This document shows, in pieces, positions 15,551 to 23,236 of a DNA stretch of 64,000 nucleotides. The translations under genes and the position numbers were made by a program. The notes beneath the pieces are model-generated. The model did no database searches and was not told the origin of the DNA. It saw only the letters and a list, made by a program, of their open reading frames with translations. The number at the start of each line of letters is the position of its first letter. Position 1 is the stretch's first letter. The stretch is from Streptomyces sp. SID12501 (GTDB taxonomy: Bacteria; Actinomycetota; Actinomycetes; Streptomycetales; Streptomycetaceae), in NCBI RefSeq assembly GCF_010550245.1, contig NZ_JAAGLU010000016.1:62001-126000 (forward strand), in the 5' to 3' direction.

Positions 15551-16747
15551 GGTCGGCTCCGGGTTCGGGAAGAGCGGTTCGGGTGCGGTGAAGGCGAGCT
15601 CGGCGAAGCGTTCACCTATGCGGCGGTGGGTGGCCGCGTCCGGGTGGAGCTGGTCGGGCAGGGGGAGTTCGGCGAAGTCGGACTCCCCGTACAGGGCGCG
15701 GCCGTCGAGGTGGTGGAGGTTCGGGTCGTCCGCCGAACGCTGCTGCACGATGCGGGACAGCTCCTCCCGGATGACGTTGAGCGTCAGTTTGCCCGCGGCG
15801 CGCTCGGCGGGGTCGCCCATGGGCTGGAAGCGCAGTTCACCGGCGCTCATCGTGGAGAGGTCCAGGGCGGTGGGGCCCGGGGTGTCCTCGTGCATGGGGC
15901 AGTAGAGGGGCGAGACGAGCAGCAGCGCTGTGGTCGGATGGCCCTCGCGGATGGTGTCGAGGAAGCCGTGGACCGCCGGGCCGAAGGCACGCAGACGCAT
16001 CAGATCGGTGTTGACCAGGTTGATGCCGATCTTGACGCTGATCAGGTCGGCGGGGGTGTCGCGCATCGCGCGGGCGGTGAACGGGTCGAGCAGGGCGCTG
16101 CCGGCCAGGCCCAGGTTGATCAGTTCCACGCCGCCGAGGGACGCGGCGAGCGCGGGCCAGATGGCGGTGGGGCTCGCGGCGTCGGAGCCGTGGCTGATCG
16201 AACTGCCGTGGTGCAGCCAGACCCTGCGGCCCTGGTCGCGGAGCGGTACGGGTTCGACGGGGGCGTCGGTGCGCAGGGCGACGAGCTCGGTGGTCTCGTT
16301 GTGGGGCAGCCAGATCTCGACGCGCTTCATGTGGTCCGGCAGGCCGGTGAAGCGGAGGGTGCCGGGCGGGCCGGGTTCATGCGTCGCGGTGCCGGCGGTC
16401 ATGTCGACGGTCAGCGTGTTACCGCCCCCGGCCACGGTGGACTGGGCGGTCAGCCGGCCGTCGACGAGCAGGTCGTACATACCGGCGGGGCGAGGTGGGG
16501 CGCCCACATAGATCCGCCTGGTGGGCAGTGCGTCCAGCTCGACGGAGGTCGCCCGGGTGCGGAAGACCAGCCGTACGCCGGAGGGCTGGGATTCCGCCGA
16601 GGCGAGCTGGGGGTCCGTGCACTGGGCGCGGGCCCGGGCGGGCAGGCGGTGGGGGAGAACGCCGTGGGGGGTGTGCTCCAGGTCGAGGGCCCCGCGTACG
16701 AGGTCGGCGGTGATGTGCGTGGTCGTCCACTCGTGCTCGGATGACAT
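15536..16747 (-). CDS. SGNH/GDSL-type hydrolase
   Basis: A 403-residue, apparently cytoplasmic esterase-like protein. The N-terminal 170 residues are a beta-sandwich accessory domain (VRLVFRTRATSVELDALPTR, GTLRFTGLPDHMKRVEIWLP); the SGNH domain follows with block I VWLHHGSSISHGSD (Ser nucleophile), an NLGLAGSALLDP block, SVKIGINLVN and the terminal DQLHPDAATHRRIG (catalytic Asp/His). This resembles two-domain SGNH proteins acting on acyl or glycosyl esters; the substrate is unknown. It lies 37 bases after a TetR gene on the same strand and is probably controlled by it. Confidence 0.8.
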   Translation of the reverse strand: MSSEHEWTTTHITADLVRGALDLEHTPHGVLPHRLPARARAQCTDPQLASAESQPSGVRLVFRTRATSVELDALPTRRIYVGAPPRPAGMYDLLVDGRLTAQSTVAGGGNTLTVDMTAGTATHEPGPPGTLRFTGLPDHMKRVEIWLPHNETTELVALRTDAPVEPVPLRDQGRRVWLHHGSSISHGSDAASPTAIWPALAASLGGVELINLGLAGSALLDPFTARAMRDTPADLISVKIGINLVNTDLMRLRAFGPAVHGFLDTIREGHPTTALLLVSPLYCPMHEDTPGPTALDLSTMSAGELRFQPMGDPAERAAGKLTLNVIREELSRIVQQRSADDPNLHHLDGRALYGESDFAELPLPDQLHPDAATHRRIGERFAELAFTAPEPLFPNPEPTLRKN

Positions 16748-16784
16748 GTCTGTCCTCTGTGTCCTCTGCGTCCTCGGCCTGTCG

Positions 16785-17363
16785 TCAACGGGTGGGAGGG
16801 GTCGGCCAGTTGCGCAGCAGGGCGTCGAGGGCGTCCAGGATCCGGGTCCAGCTCTCCTCCGAGTCGGGGGCGCTGTGGCTGAAGCCGCCTGCCGTTTCCA
16901 GGCTGGTGTATCCGTGGAAGACGCTGCCCAGAAGGCGGACCGCGTGCGTCTGGTCGGGCTCCGTCAGCTCGTAGCCCCGCAGGATGGCCCGCGTCATCTG
17001 GGCGTGCCGGACGCCCGCACTGGCGGCGGCCGTCTCGGGGTCGAGTCTCATCCGGGTGGCGGCGGCGCGGCCGGGGTGTTCCCGGCCGTAGTCGCGGTAG
17101 ACGTTCGCGAACGCGGTCAGGGCGTCCTTGCCGGCCCGTCCGGCCACGGCGTCGGCGGCCCGGTCGGCGAGTTCCTCGAGGGAGAGCAGGGCGATCCTGG
17201 TCCTGAGGTCATGGGTGTTCTTGACGTGCGAGTACAGACTCGCGACCTTGACGTCGAACCGCCGGGCGAGCTCCGAGGCGGTCACCTGGTCGAAGCCGAC
17301 CTCGTCGGCGAGTTCCGCCCCGGCTCTGGTCAGGCGTTCCGCGGTGAGTCCTACGCGTGCCAT
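16785..17363 (-). CDS. TetR family regulator (WHG-type C-terminal domain)
   Basis: A 192-residue TetR protein: HTH at residues 7-50 (LTAERLTRAGAELADEVGFD, ASELARRFDVKVASLYSHVK) and a C-terminal domain with RAILRGYELTEPDQTHAVRL and VFHGYTSLETAGGF, typical of TetR_C WHG proteins. The ATG at 17363 has a strong AGGAGGAGG site upstream. A good promoter and two palindromes lie in the A/T-rich gap to the divergent FBP gene (17386-17427), so autoregulation and control of both flanking units are likely. First gene of a two-gene operon with the SGNH hydrolase. Confidence 0.88.
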   Translation of the reverse strand: MARVGLTAERLTRAGAELADEVGFDQVTASELARRFDVKVASLYSHVKNTHDLRTRIALLSLEELADRAADAVAGRAGKDALTAFANVYRDYGREHPGRAAATRMRLDPETAAASAGVRHAQMTRAILRGYELTEPDQTHAVRLLGSVFHGYTSLETAGGFSHSAPDSEESWTRILDALDALLRNWPTPPTR

Positions 17364-17385
17364 GACCCTCCTCCTGTTTGGCTAA

Positions 17386-17427
17386 GGTGAATATAGATTT
17401 ACCTAAAGGATTTAGGCAAATTAGCCT
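17386..17427. promoter_or_regulatory. Overlapping divergent promoters with two TetR-type palindromes
   Basis: Minus strand: TTGCCT (17414-17419) and TATATT (17390-17395), 18 apart, drive the tetR gene. Plus strand: TTTACC (17398-17403) and TAGCCT (17422-17427), 18 apart, end 6 bases before the FBP ATG, suggesting a leaderless mRNA. Palindrome 1 spans 17386-17403 (GGTGAAT / ATTTACC arms, one mismatch); palindrome 2 spans 17397-17421 with core CCTAAA-GGA-TTTAGG and one mismatched pair overall. The A/T richness and dyads make this a convincing TetR operator that could repress both directions. Confidence 0.75.
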
Positions 17428-17433
17428 GCCGTT

Positions 17434-17925
17434 ATGGAGCCGCTGACCGAGCAAGAGATCCGTGCCGCTTTCGTGAACTGCACCAAGGGTGAGGCGCGGC
17501 GTCTGTCCGTGCCGCGTGACCTGGCCGACCGGCCCTGGGAGGACCTGGACTTCCTCGGCTGGCGGGACCCGCAGGCCCCCGACCGCGCCTACCTCGTCGC
17601 CCGGCTGGACGGCGGAGCGACCGGCCTCGCCCTGCGCAGTTCCGCGCCCGCCTTCGGGCAGACGCGGCGCAGCATGTGCTCGATGTGCCTGACGTCCCAC
17701 ACCGGAGGCGTGTCCCTGATGGTCGCGCCGAAGGCGGGGAAGTCCGGGAAACAGGGCAACTCGGTGGGTGCGTACATATGCGGCGACCTCTGCTGCTCGC
17801 TGTATGTGCGGGGCAGGAAGGACGCGGGCCCCGGGGCGCGGCTCCACGAGACGATCACTCTGGAGGAGAAGATCCGGCGGACCGTGGGGAACGTCGCCGC
17901 GTTCGTCGCCAAGGTGACGGCTTGA
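17434..17925 (+). CDS. FBP-domain protein (EF-G-binding-protein-type zinc finger)
   Basis: A 163-residue protein matching the FBP domain seen at the C-terminus of fusidic-acid-resistance-like EF-G-binding proteins and as a stand-alone protein in actinobacteria. The treble-clef-like zinc site is CSMC (residues 83-86) with a second Cys cluster GDLCCSLYVRG. The N-terminus EQEIRAAFVNCTKGEARRLS is characteristic. A ribosome-linked role is inferred from the family. No Shine-Dalgarno is seen; the -10 element lies 6 bases before ATG, so a leaderless message under control of the divergent TetR is likely. Bases 17926-18021 hold nothing recognisable. Confidence 0.8.
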   Translation: MEPLTEQEIRAAFVNCTKGEARRLSVPRDLADRPWEDLDFLGWRDPQAPDRAYLVARLDGGATGLALRSSAPAFGQTRRSMCSMCLTSHTGGVSLMVAPKAGKSGKQGNSVGAYICGDLCCSLYVRGRKDAGPGARLHETITLEEKIRRTVGNVAAFVAKVTA

Positions 17926-18021
17926 CGGGATGACGGGGTGGCGGTGTTACTCCACGGTCCGCTTCGGTGGGTGGTTCTGTGGGGCGCTGTGGGGTGCTGC
18001 GGGTGGTTCGGCCGTGCGTGG

Positions 18022-19248
18022 TTACAGCGACTGGGCGGCCGGCTTCACCATTCCCCTGACGGTGCGGGACTTGACGAAGTCGCCGATCGCCGTCATCTCC
18101 CACTCGCCCGTGAACTGCTTGATCATCTTCGCCATCATCACGCCCGTCTGCGGTTCGGCGCTGGTCAGGTCGAAGCGGACCAGTTCCTCACCGGTCGCCG
18201 CGTCCAGGAGGCGGCAGTACGCCTTCGCCACCTCGGTGAACTTCTGACCTGAGAAGGAGTTGACCGTGAACACCAGACCGGTGACCTCCTGCGGGAGACG
18301 GCCCAGGTCGACCACGATGACCTCGTCGTCGCCCCCGCCCTCGCCCGTGAGGTTGTCGCCGGAGTGCTTGATCGCGCCGTTCACGATGGAGAGCTTGCCG
18401 AAGTAGCAGCTGTCGATGTGGTTGCGCTGCGGGCCGTACGCGATGACCGACGCGTCCAGGTCGATGTCCTTGCCCCGGTACGCGGGCTCCCAGCCGAGGC
18501 CCATCTTGACCTGGGAGAGGAGAGGCCGGCCGCCCTTGACCAGGGAGACGGTCTGGTTCTTCTGGAGGCTTACGCGGCCCTTGTCGAGGTTGATCTTTCC
18601 GGCGCCGAGGGGCGGGGCGGAGGGAGCCGGGGGCGCGGCGGGCGCGGGGGGAGAGGAGAACGACCCGACCGGGGCGGGCGGTGCCGCCGGGGACGCGGGG
18701 GGCTGCACCGGGGTCGGCTGCGCGGCCGGTGTCGCGGCCGGTGCCGGTTCCTCCACGCTCACGCCGAAGTCCGTGGCGATGCCGGCCAGGCCGTTCGCGT
18801 AGCCCTGGCCCACCGCGCGGGCCTTCCAGGCGCCGTTGCGGAGGTAGACCTCGACGATCACCAGTGCTGTTTCCGCGCCGAGCTGGGGCGGGGTGAACGT
18901 CGCCAGTACGGAGTTGTCGTCCGCGTTGCGGATCGTGGCCGTCGGCTCGATGCCCTGGAAGGACTGGCCGGCGGCGTCCGGACTCGCCGTGACGACGATC
19001 TTCTCGATGCCCGGGGGGACGGCGGCGGTGTCGACCGTGATCGAGTCGGGGCTGGTGCCGCCGCCGGAGCGGTACGTCACGCCCGGGCCGGTCGGCTGGT
19101 TGTAGAAGATGAAGTCGTCGTCGGAGCGCACCTTGCCGTCGGCGGTGAGCAGCAGGCTCGATACGTCGAGCCGCACCGGGGCAGCGACGTCCACCGTCAC
19201 TCGGGCGACGGGAAGAGGGATGTTCGAGCCGGGGGTCATAGCTGTCAT
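18022..19248 (-). CDS. TerD-family protein with two TerD domains
   Basis: A 408-residue cytoplasmic protein: TerD domain 1 at about 10-180 (DVSSLLLTADGKVRSDDDFI, calcium-type acidic cluster SDDDF, FIFYNQPTGPGVTY), a Pro/Ala-rich linker at about 185-250, and TerD domain 2 at about 250-408 (INLDKGRVSLQKNQTVSLVK, GLGWEPAYRGKDIDLDASVI, ADNLTG-like HSGDNLTGEG). TerD proteins bind calcium and are associated with tellurite resistance and stress or developmental functions in Streptomyces; no other ter genes are adjacent. ATG 19248 gives the conserved N-terminus; in-frame sequence further upstream is not family-like. Confidence 0.85.
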   Translation of the reverse strand: MTAMTPGSNIPLPVARVTVDVAAPVRLDVSSLLLTADGKVRSDDDFIFYNQPTGPGVTYRSGGGTSPDSITVDTAAVPPGIEKIVVTASPDAAGQSFQGIEPTATIRNADDNSVLATFTPPQLGAETALVIVEVYLRNGAWKARAVGQGYANGLAGIATDFGVSVEEPAPAATPAAQPTPVQPPASPAAPPAPVGSFSSPPAPAAPPAPSAPPLGAGKINLDKGRVSLQKNQTVSLVKGGRPLLSQVKMGLGWEPAYRGKDIDLDASVIAYGPQRNHIDSCYFGKLSIVNGAIKHSGDNLTGEGGGDDEVIVVDLGRLPQEVTGLVFTVNSFSGQKFTEVAKAYCRLLDAATGEELVRFDLTSAEPQTGVMMAKMIKQFTGEWEMTAIGDFVKSRTVRGMVKPAAQSL

Positions 19249-19303
19249 GACCGGTGAACGAGCGGACCGGCTTTGCCGTTCCCTTACCTTGCGGTCATTT
19301 GGT

Positions 19304-19525
19304 TCAGTGCCGGTTGCGTGGGTGGTTGCGGGCCGTTCGCTCGTTGCCGCGCTTGTAGTTGCCGGTCCAGCGGGCCATGACCAGCTGGGGGTCGCCGGAT
19401 TCCACTTCCGCCAGGAACTCGGTGGCCCTCGGACCGCGGAGGGTGGTTGCGGGGTGGGCGCCGTGTGTGATCTTGACCGTGCCGTCGGGGTGGTGGGTGT
19501 AGGCGAAGCCGTTGGGGCGGGGCAT
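19304..19525 (-). CDS. Small conserved Streptomyces hypothetical protein
   Basis: A 73-residue basic protein (start MPRPNGFAYTHHPDGTVKIT, ending NERTARNHPRNRH) that I recognise as recurring in Streptomyces genomes. It has no membrane segment or signal. The central LRGPRATEFLAEVESGDPQL and VMARWTGNYKRGNER are the conserved parts; the charged tail could bind nucleic acid, but nothing supports a function. It lies 55 bases upstream of the TerD-like gene on the same strand and may be co-transcribed with it. Confidence 0.65.
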   Translation of the reverse strand: MPRPNGFAYTHHPDGTVKITHGAHPATTLRGPRATEFLAEVESGDPQLVMARWTGNYKRGNERTARNHPRNRH

Positions 19526-19570
19526 GGGGGGATGCTAGGCGGGTGGGGTGCGTGCCGCCCAAGGGTTTTC

Positions 19571-19598
19571 GCCCCCGCCGCCCCTACCCGTCCCATCC
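19571..19598 (+). repeat. Dispersed 28-bp intergenic repeat, family B, copy 2
   Basis: Identical over 28 bases to 1391-1418. It lies between the small hypothetical gene start and the uronate dehydrogenase stop, again preceded by a T-run (GTTTTC). Confidence 0.7.
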
Positions 19599-19669
19599 TG
19601 TCCCTGGAGGCTGCGCCCCCAGATCCCCGCGTCGCCCCCTCGCCCACGGCGCCCGTCTCAGGAGTGCGT

Positions 19670-20479
19670 TCAGTACGGCCAGATCGGCGGGTCGTTCACG
19701 AAGTGGCCGCCCAGGTGGGTGTGGGCCACGTTCTCGGGATCGAGGTCGCCCTGCTCGGCGATCAGTTTCTCGGCGTACGGTTCGGAGTCGTCCTGCGGTG
19801 CGTAGCCGAGCCCGCGCGCGGTGCTGAGGTCCCACCACAGGCGCGTGTTGGCGGAGGAGCCGTAGACGACGGTGTGGCCGACCTCCTCGGCGGTCATGGC
19901 CGCGTGGAAGAGGCGGGCGCCGTCGGCGGGGCTCATCCACAGCGACAGCATGCGCACGCTGGTCGGCTCGGGGAAGCAGGAGCCGATGCGGACGGAGACG
20001 GTCTCCAGGCCGTGCCTGTCCCAGTAGAGCTGGGCCAGGTCCTCGCCGAAGGACTTGGAGAGGCCGTAGAAGGTGTCCGGGCGGTGCGGGGTGCTGACCG
20101 GGATCAGGGGATCGGCGCCCTGGGGGCGGGGGGTGAAGCCCACCGCGTGGTTCGAGGAGGCGAAGACGACGCGTCCCACACCCTCCTCGCGCGCGGCCTC
20201 GTACAGGTTGTACGTGCCCTCGATGTTCGCCCTGAGGATCTTCTCGAAAGAGGACTCCAGCGAGATGCCGGCGAGGTGGACGATCGCGTCGACGCCCCGC
20301 ACGGCCTCGCGCAGCGCCGCCCTGTCTGTGAGGTCCGCGGTGATCGCGCCGGGTTCGCCCTCGATGGGGAGCAGGTCGAACAGACGCAGTTCGTAGCCGT
20401 ACGACGGGAGCAGGTCCCGCATCAGGGTGCCGAGTCCGCCGGCGGCGCCGGTGAGCAGAACGGTGCGGGGAGCGGGCAT
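19670..20479 (-). CDS. udh: Uronate dehydrogenase
   Basis: A 269-residue short-chain/extended NAD-dependent enzyme. Residues 6-16 are the nucleotide-binding TGAAGGLGTLM; IVHLAGISLESSFEKILRAN, VVFASSNHAVGFTPRPQGAD and FYGLSKSFGEDLAQLYWDRH (YxxxK catalytic pair) follow the Agrobacterium/Pseudomonas uronate dehydrogenase pattern, as do VRIGSCFPEPTSVRML and the short C-terminus HFVNDPPIWPY. It oxidises galacturonate or glucuronate to the aldarolactone. ATG 20479 has AAGGAG 8 bases upstream and removes a 22-residue unrelated extension. Divergent from kdgD, with which it forms an oxidative uronate pathway. Confidence 0.85.
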   Translation of the reverse strand: MPAPRTVLLTGAAGGLGTLMRDLLPSYGYELRLFDLLPIEGEPGAITADLTDRAALREAVRGVDAIVHLAGISLESSFEKILRANIEGTYNLYEAAREEGVGRVVFASSNHAVGFTPRPQGADPLIPVSTPHRPDTFYGLSKSFGEDLAQLYWDRHGLETVSVRIGSCFPEPTSVRMLSLWMSPADGARLFHAAMTAEEVGHTVVYGSSANTRLWWDLSTARGLGYAPQDDSEPYAEKLIAEQGDLDPENVAHTHLGGHFVNDPPIWPY

Positions 20480-20530
20480 CCTCGGGTCTCCTTGGGGCTC
20501 CTGGGCGGGTCTCCTTGAGGCGAAGGTCGC

Positions 20531-20545
20531 ATGTATGTACGACAT
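20531..20545. promoter_or_regulatory. Candidate GntR-type operator in the udh-kdgD gap
   Basis: ATGT (20531-20534) and ACAT (20542-20545) flank a 7-base centre, resembling ATGT-n-ACAT sites of FCD-type GntR regulators. It lies about 50 bases upstream of the udh start. The GntR regulator at 25173 is a candidate binder; this is inference from pattern only. Confidence 0.35.
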
Positions 20546-20637
20546 TCACATCCATGGACACGCTATGGAGAGGTGGCCGGTGTCGTCAAGTGTGACGCAG
20601 GGCCGCGGATTCTGTCCGTAGTTGGCCGCCGGTCGGC

Positions 20638-20667
20638 TTGACCCGCCCCGCGGAGGGCCCTTAGCGT
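20638..20667 (+). promoter_or_regulatory. Candidate promoter for kdgD
   Basis: TTGACC (20638-20643) and TAGCGT (20662-20667) are separated by 18 bases, about 63 bases before the GTG start. An A/T-rich stretch (20670-20700) follows and may hold a regulator site. Confidence 0.5.
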
Positions 20668-20730
20668 GAAAGTGTTCAGAAATGTAGACGTTAATCAGAA
20701 GCGTGCACGAATGCATGCCAGGGAGAGCCC

Positions 20731-21744
20731 GTGACGCCAGCCCCTCTCACCGCCGCCCTCGCCGCCCGACTCACCGTCCCGAGCGGTCCGCTGTTCTTCC
20801 CCGTCACCGCGTACGGCCCCGACGGCTCGCTCGACCTCGACGTCTTCCGGGCGCATGTGCGCCAGGGCGTGGAGGCGGGGGCCGCGGCCGTCTTCGCGTG
20901 CTGCGGCACCGGGGAGTTCCACGCGCTGACGCCCGAGGAGTTCCAGGACTGCGTACGGGCGGCGGTGGAGGAGACGGCCGGGCGCGTGCCCGTGGTCGCG
21001 GGCGCCGGATACGGCACCGCGCTCGCCGTGCGCTACGCGCGTCTCGCCGAGGAGGCCGGGGCCGACGGGCTGCTCGCCATGCCGCCGTATCTGGTCGTGG
21101 CCGGGCAGGAGGGGCTGCTGCGCCACTACCGGGAGCTGGCCGCGGCCACCGCCCTGCCGGTCATCGTCTACCAGCGCGACAACGCGGTGTTCACGCCCGA
21201 GACCGTCGTCGGGCTGGCCCGCACCGAGGGGATCATCGGGCTGAAGGACGGGCTCGGTGACCTGGACCTGATGCAGCGGATCGTGAGCGCCGTACGCTCC
21301 GGGCATTCCGGCGACTTCCTGTACTTCAACGGGCTGCCGACCGCCGAACTGACCCAGCTCGCCTACCGGGGGATCGGCGTCACCCTCTACTCGTCGGCCG
21401 TCTTCTGCTTCGCGCCCGAGATCGCGCTCGCCTTCCACAAGGCGCTGGGCACCGGTGACGACGTGACCGCGAACCGGCTCCTGGACGGCTTCTACCGGCC
21501 GTTCGTCGAGCTGCGGGCGCAAGGGCGCGGGTACGCCGTCTCGCTCGTCAAGGCCGGAGTACGGCACGGAGGGCTCGACGTCGGGGAGGTCCGGCCGCCG
21601 TTGCACGAGCCGACCGAGGAACATGTGAAGCAGCTCGTGCGGCTCGTCGAGCGCGGTCACGCGCTGCTGGAGGCCGCGTCCGAGTCTGTGGCCGCGATCG
21701 TTGTCGGTTCCGAGTCCGAGTCCGAGTTCGAGGAGAGCGTGTGA
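20731..21744 (+). CDS. kdgD: 5-dehydro-4-deoxyglucarate dehydratase (KdgD family)
   Basis: A 337-residue (beta/alpha)8 DHDPS-superfamily enzyme that dehydrates and decarboxylates 5-keto-4-deoxyglucarate to alpha-ketoglutarate semialdehyde. Typical features: GPLFFPVTAYGPDGSLDLDV, ACCGTGEFHALTPEEF, VIVYQRDNAVFTPETV, GIIGLKDGLGDLDLMQRI (Schiff-base Lys) and FYRPFVELRAQGRGYAVSLV. The C-terminus carries a Ser/Glu-rich tail (SESESEFEE). GTG 20731 follows a GGGAG site. The stop overlaps the next gene by 4 bases (GTGA). With udh and the aldehyde dehydrogenase at 56258 it gives three steps of uronate oxidation. Confidence 0.9.
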   Translation: MTPAPLTAALAARLTVPSGPLFFPVTAYGPDGSLDLDVFRAHVRQGVEAGAAAVFACCGTGEFHALTPEEFQDCVRAAVEETAGRVPVVAGAGYGTALAVRYARLAEEAGADGLLAMPPYLVVAGQEGLLRHYRELAAATALPVIVYQRDNAVFTPETVVGLARTEGIIGLKDGLGDLDLMQRIVSAVRSGHSGDFLYFNGLPTAELTQLAYRGIGVTLYSSAVFCFAPEIALAFHKALGTGDDVTANRLLDGFYRPFVELRAQGRGYAVSLVKAGVRHGGLDVGEVRPPLHEPTEEHVKQLVRLVERGHALLEAASESVAAIVVGSESESEFEESV

Positions 21745-22913
21745 AGGCGTCCGCGTTCGTCTATCCCTGGGACGTCAACGGCGACCCCGACGCCGCCCGG
21801 CGGATCGCCGCGCTCGGCGTGGAACAGGTGACCCTCGCCTCCGCGTACCACTCCACGCGCGCGTTGACCCCCCGTCACCCGCGCCACCGCATCGTCACCG
21901 CCGAGCACGCGGCCGTGCTGTACCCCACCGACCCTGCGGACGAGCGCTGGGCGGGCCGCGAACTGCGCCCCTACGCCGCCGGGGCCTGGGCCCCGGGGGA
22001 CGCGTACGGCGAGGCTGCCGACGCCCTCGCGGACGCGGGCCTCGACGTGCACACCTGGGTCGTCCTCGCGCACAACTCCCGCCTGGGCGCCGACCGTCCG
22101 GACACCTCCGTGGTCAACGCCTACGGGGACCGCTACCCGTGGGCGCCCTGCATCGCGCAGCCCGCCACGCGCGCGTACCTCGTCGATCTCGCGGCCGAGG
22201 CCGCCGTACGGCCCGGGGCACGCGGTACGGAACTGGAGTCCCTCGGCTGGTACGGGCTGGCGCATCTGCACGCCCACGACAAGACCGGCGCCATCGGCCT
22301 CGGCGACGCCGGCCAGTATCTGATGGCCCTGTGCTTCTGCCAGTCCTGCCGGGCCGGGTACGGCGGCCAGGGCCTCGATCCCGACGAGCTGGCGGCGGCC
22401 GTACGCGCCGCACTGGAGCCGCTCTGGCGGGGCGAGCCGGATCACGGGGGATGGGCCGGGGTCGAGAAGTCCCTCGGTGACGAGAAAGCGGCCCTCACGC
22501 GCGCGTGGCGTGAGGAAACGGCACGCACGCTGCAGGAGGCGGCCGTCGAGGCGGTCCGGGCGGCGGCCCCGGCCGGCTTCCAGGTACTGCTGCACGCCGA
22601 CCCCGTCTCGTACCACGTCGGCGCCAACCCGGGCGTGGACCCCGCGCGCATCCTGTCCGTCGCGGACGGTGTGGTGGTGCCGTGCACGGGCGGAGCGGGC
22701 CTGCTGACGCCGTTCGCGGAGGTGGGGCGGAAGGAGGGTGTCCTGGCCGCCAACCTCGTCGTGGTCTCCGGGATGGGCGGCAGCCCGGCCACCCTCGCGG
22801 CGGACGCGGAGCGCGCGGCCGGGCTCGGGGCCACCGAACTGCGGCTCTATCACGCCGGGTTGGCGTCGGACGGCGACCTGGACTCCGTACGGGACGCGCT
22901 GGCCCGGCGCTGA
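21741..22913 (+). CDS. Uncharacterised protein coupled to kdgD, possibly a TIM-barrel carbohydrate enzyme
   Basis: A 390-residue soluble protein, no signal peptide, whose GTG start overlaps the kdgD stop by 4 bases. It begins KASAFVYPWDVNGDPDAARR; contains DVHTWVVLAHNSRLG, WYGLAHLHAHDKTG, and a Cys motif CFCQSC (around residue 200) that I associate with uncharacterised glycosidase-like TIM barrels; ends with LRLYHAGLASDGDLDSVRDA. The alternating strand/helix pattern (for example GVVVPCTGGAGLLTPF) supports a barrel. The coupling to kdgD suggests a role in uronate or aldarate use, such as a lactone, isomerase or glycosidase step, but no family assignment is secure. Confidence 0.75.
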   Translation: MKASAFVYPWDVNGDPDAARRIAALGVEQVTLASAYHSTRALTPRHPRHRIVTAEHAAVLYPTDPADERWAGRELRPYAAGAWAPGDAYGEAADALADAGLDVHTWVVLAHNSRLGADRPDTSVVNAYGDRYPWAPCIAQPATRAYLVDLAAEAAVRPGARGTELESLGWYGLAHLHAHDKTGAIGLGDAGQYLMALCFCQSCRAGYGGQGLDPDELAAAVRAALEPLWRGEPDHGGWAGVEKSLGDEKAALTRAWREETARTLQEAAVEAVRAAAPAGFQVLLHADPVSYHVGANPGVDPARILSVADGVVVPCTGGAGLLTPFAEVGRKEGVLAANLVVVSGMGGSPATLAADAERAAGLGATELRLYHAGLASDGDLDSVRDALARR

Positions 22914-23143
22914 AGGAGCGGGACCGCGGTCAGCAGCAGAGCGAGGGCACAGCCGACGAGAAGCGTCTGGTGGTCGACGAGTTCGACCAGTGCCGCGCCC
23001 ACGGCCGGACCGATCGCCGTGGGCGCGAACATCAGGGTGTTGGCGGTCGCGGCGGGACGGCCGAGCAGGTCCTGCGGGGTCTCCCGCTGTACGGCGGTGA
23101 GGCCCGCGATCAGGAGACACGGCAGGCTCGTCCCGGCGGCCAT
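22850..23143 (-). pseudogene. C-terminal remnant of an MFS transporter gene
   Basis: A 97-codon frame encodes what looks like the last two to three helices of a major facilitator permease (LPCLLIAGLTAVQRETPQDL, ATANTLMFAPTAIGPAVGAA, LLVGCALALLLTAVPLL). The N-terminal three quarters is missing; upstream on this strand is a terminator and another gene. Its end overlaps the previous gene by 64 bases. RETPQDLLGR resembles the cytoplasmic loop of efflux permeases. It is a gene fragment, not a working transporter. Confidence 0.6.
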
Positions 23144-23180
23144 GCCGGAGCGAGCCGCGGACCGCGGTGGTGCGTCTGCC

Positions 23181-23231
23181 GGCCGCCGCTCATCGGGGTG
23201 ATCCGGGACCTGTCCTCGATGAGCGGCGGCC
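23181..23231 (-). terminator. Long hairpin after the alpha/beta hydrolase gene
   Basis: A perfect 15-bp stem: 23181-23195 pairs with 23217-23231 (CGATGAGCGGCGGCC on the right arm), with a 21-base loop. It ends 5 bases from the stop codon of the minus-strand gene at 23237. Confidence 0.75.
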
Positions 23232-23236
23232 CGGCC

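Noticed and set aside
16521..17390. A 290-codon plus-strand frame across the SGNH start and TetR genes
   Set aside because: Antisense to a clear TetR gene with its own promoter and ribosome binding site; no protein features.
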